Of a stretch of DNA of 13,138 bases, positions 13,019 through 13,138 are shown one piece after another. Origin of the DNA: Pseudomonas sp. (GTDB lineage Bacteria > Pseudomonadota > Gammaproteobacteria > Pseudomonadales > Pseudomonadaceae); assembly GCA_029239415.1 (NCBI GenBank), contig JAQZAY010000081.1:1-13138 (forward strand). The letters run 5' to 3'. The position numbers were made by a program, and so were the translations under genes. Within the stretch, counting starts at the first letter, position 1, and the number at the start of each line of letters is the position of its first letter. Below the pieces are notes generated by a model that saw only the letters and a program-made list of their open reading frames with translations, searched no databases and was not told the DNA's origin.

Positions 13019-13047
13019 TTGCTTGTGAGAATTGAAATCATTATTAT
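13019..13047 (+). promoter_or_regulatory. Fur-regulated promoter
   Basis: TTGCTT (13019-13024) and TATTAT (13042-13047) are 17 bp apart. Between and over them, 13027-13045 (GAGAATTGAAATCATTATT) matches the 19-bp Fur consensus GATAATGATAATCATTATC at 14 positions. Fur with iron would therefore block this promoter. The downstream start codon is 27 nt after the -10 box. Confidence 0.65.
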
Positions 13048-13074
13048 TGCGCCCTCGTCTCTGGGACTTTCACG

Positions 13075-13138
13075 ATGAAAAGCACAAGTGCCGGGCTGCC
13101 TGTCAGCTACCGTCTGGCCGTCACCTCGCGCAGCCTGG
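13075..13138 (+). CDS. Probable DUF3649 iron-related membrane protein (N-terminal fragment)
   Basis: Only 21 codons are inside the window (MKSTSAGLPVSYRLAVTSRS, then L). The YRLAVTSRSL stretch resembles the start of small DUF3649 inner-membrane proteins, which in Pseudomonas sit beside PepSY-domain and TonB-dependent siderophore genes. GGGA lies about 9 nt upstream and a Fur-box promoter precedes it, which supports an iron-starvation role. Too little sequence is present for certainty. Confidence 0.45.
   Translation, partial: MKSTSAGLPVSYRLAVTSRSL

Noticed and set aside
12768..13041. Two overlapping minus-strand ORFs of 81 and 89 codons
   Set aside because: No GC3 bias, one uses TTG and the other starts within the Fur box, and no recognisable motif; kept only as an undecided stretch.

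Overview
The window is high-GC DNA with tightly packed genes and strongly GC-biased third codon positions. Gene content and order (short LOV protein, PilZ, class II LitR-like MerR; hmgR-hmgA-fahA-maiA; leucine dehydrogenase; YebG; PsiE) fit a Pseudomonas of the putida group. It reads as chromosomal core or flexible-core DNA: I see no transposase, integrase, tRNA, CRISPR array or REP element.

Block 1 (1-2989) is a candidate blue-light response module. A folM-type pterin reductase (left edge, minus) diverges from a MerR/LitR-like regulator whose C-terminal domain lacks intact cobalamin-binding motifs. A PilZ-domain protein and a short LOV photoreceptor lie on the minus strand as a probable LOV-to-PilZ operon, and a MioC-like flavodoxin diverges from the LOV gene. 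A repeated motif, CGTAGAA plus flank, sits before folM, before the MerR gene and, in a close variant, before the LOV gene. It could be the regulator's operator.

Block 2 (2990-4413) holds an alpha/beta hydrolase with an Asp nucleophile. It is preceded by a 19-codon leader ORF with a very good Shine-Dalgarno and a stop/start overlap with the hydrolase. A minus-strand terminator lies downstream. Both convergent genes are followed in frame by coding-like tails past their stop codons.

Block 3 (4414-8551) is the homogentisate pathway, the end of phenylalanine/tyrosine catabolism. The IclR repressor hmgR diverges from hmgA-fahA-maiA. The 118-bp divergent region contains two overlapping sigma70-type promoters, a perfect 17-bp palindrome (probable HmgR operator) and an AANAANAA motif before hmgA, which suggests Crc/Hfq catabolite repression. 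The three enzymes convert homogentisate to maleylacetoacetate (HmgA), isomerise it (MaiA) and cleave it to fumarate and acetoacetate (FahA).

Block 4 (8545-11490) holds a SirB1-type transglutaminase-like protein, a leucine/Glu-family amino acid dehydrogenase, the SOS gene yebG with a near-perfect LexA box, and the four-helix membrane protein PsiE.

Block 5 (11491-13138) has two unrecognised small proteins, an HPF/RaiA-family ribosome-associated protein with a clear terminator, a 317-bp stretch without a convincing gene, and a Fur-box promoter driving the start of a probable DUF3649 iron-related membrane protein cut by the right edge.

All names come from reading motifs and remembered family features; no database search was possible.
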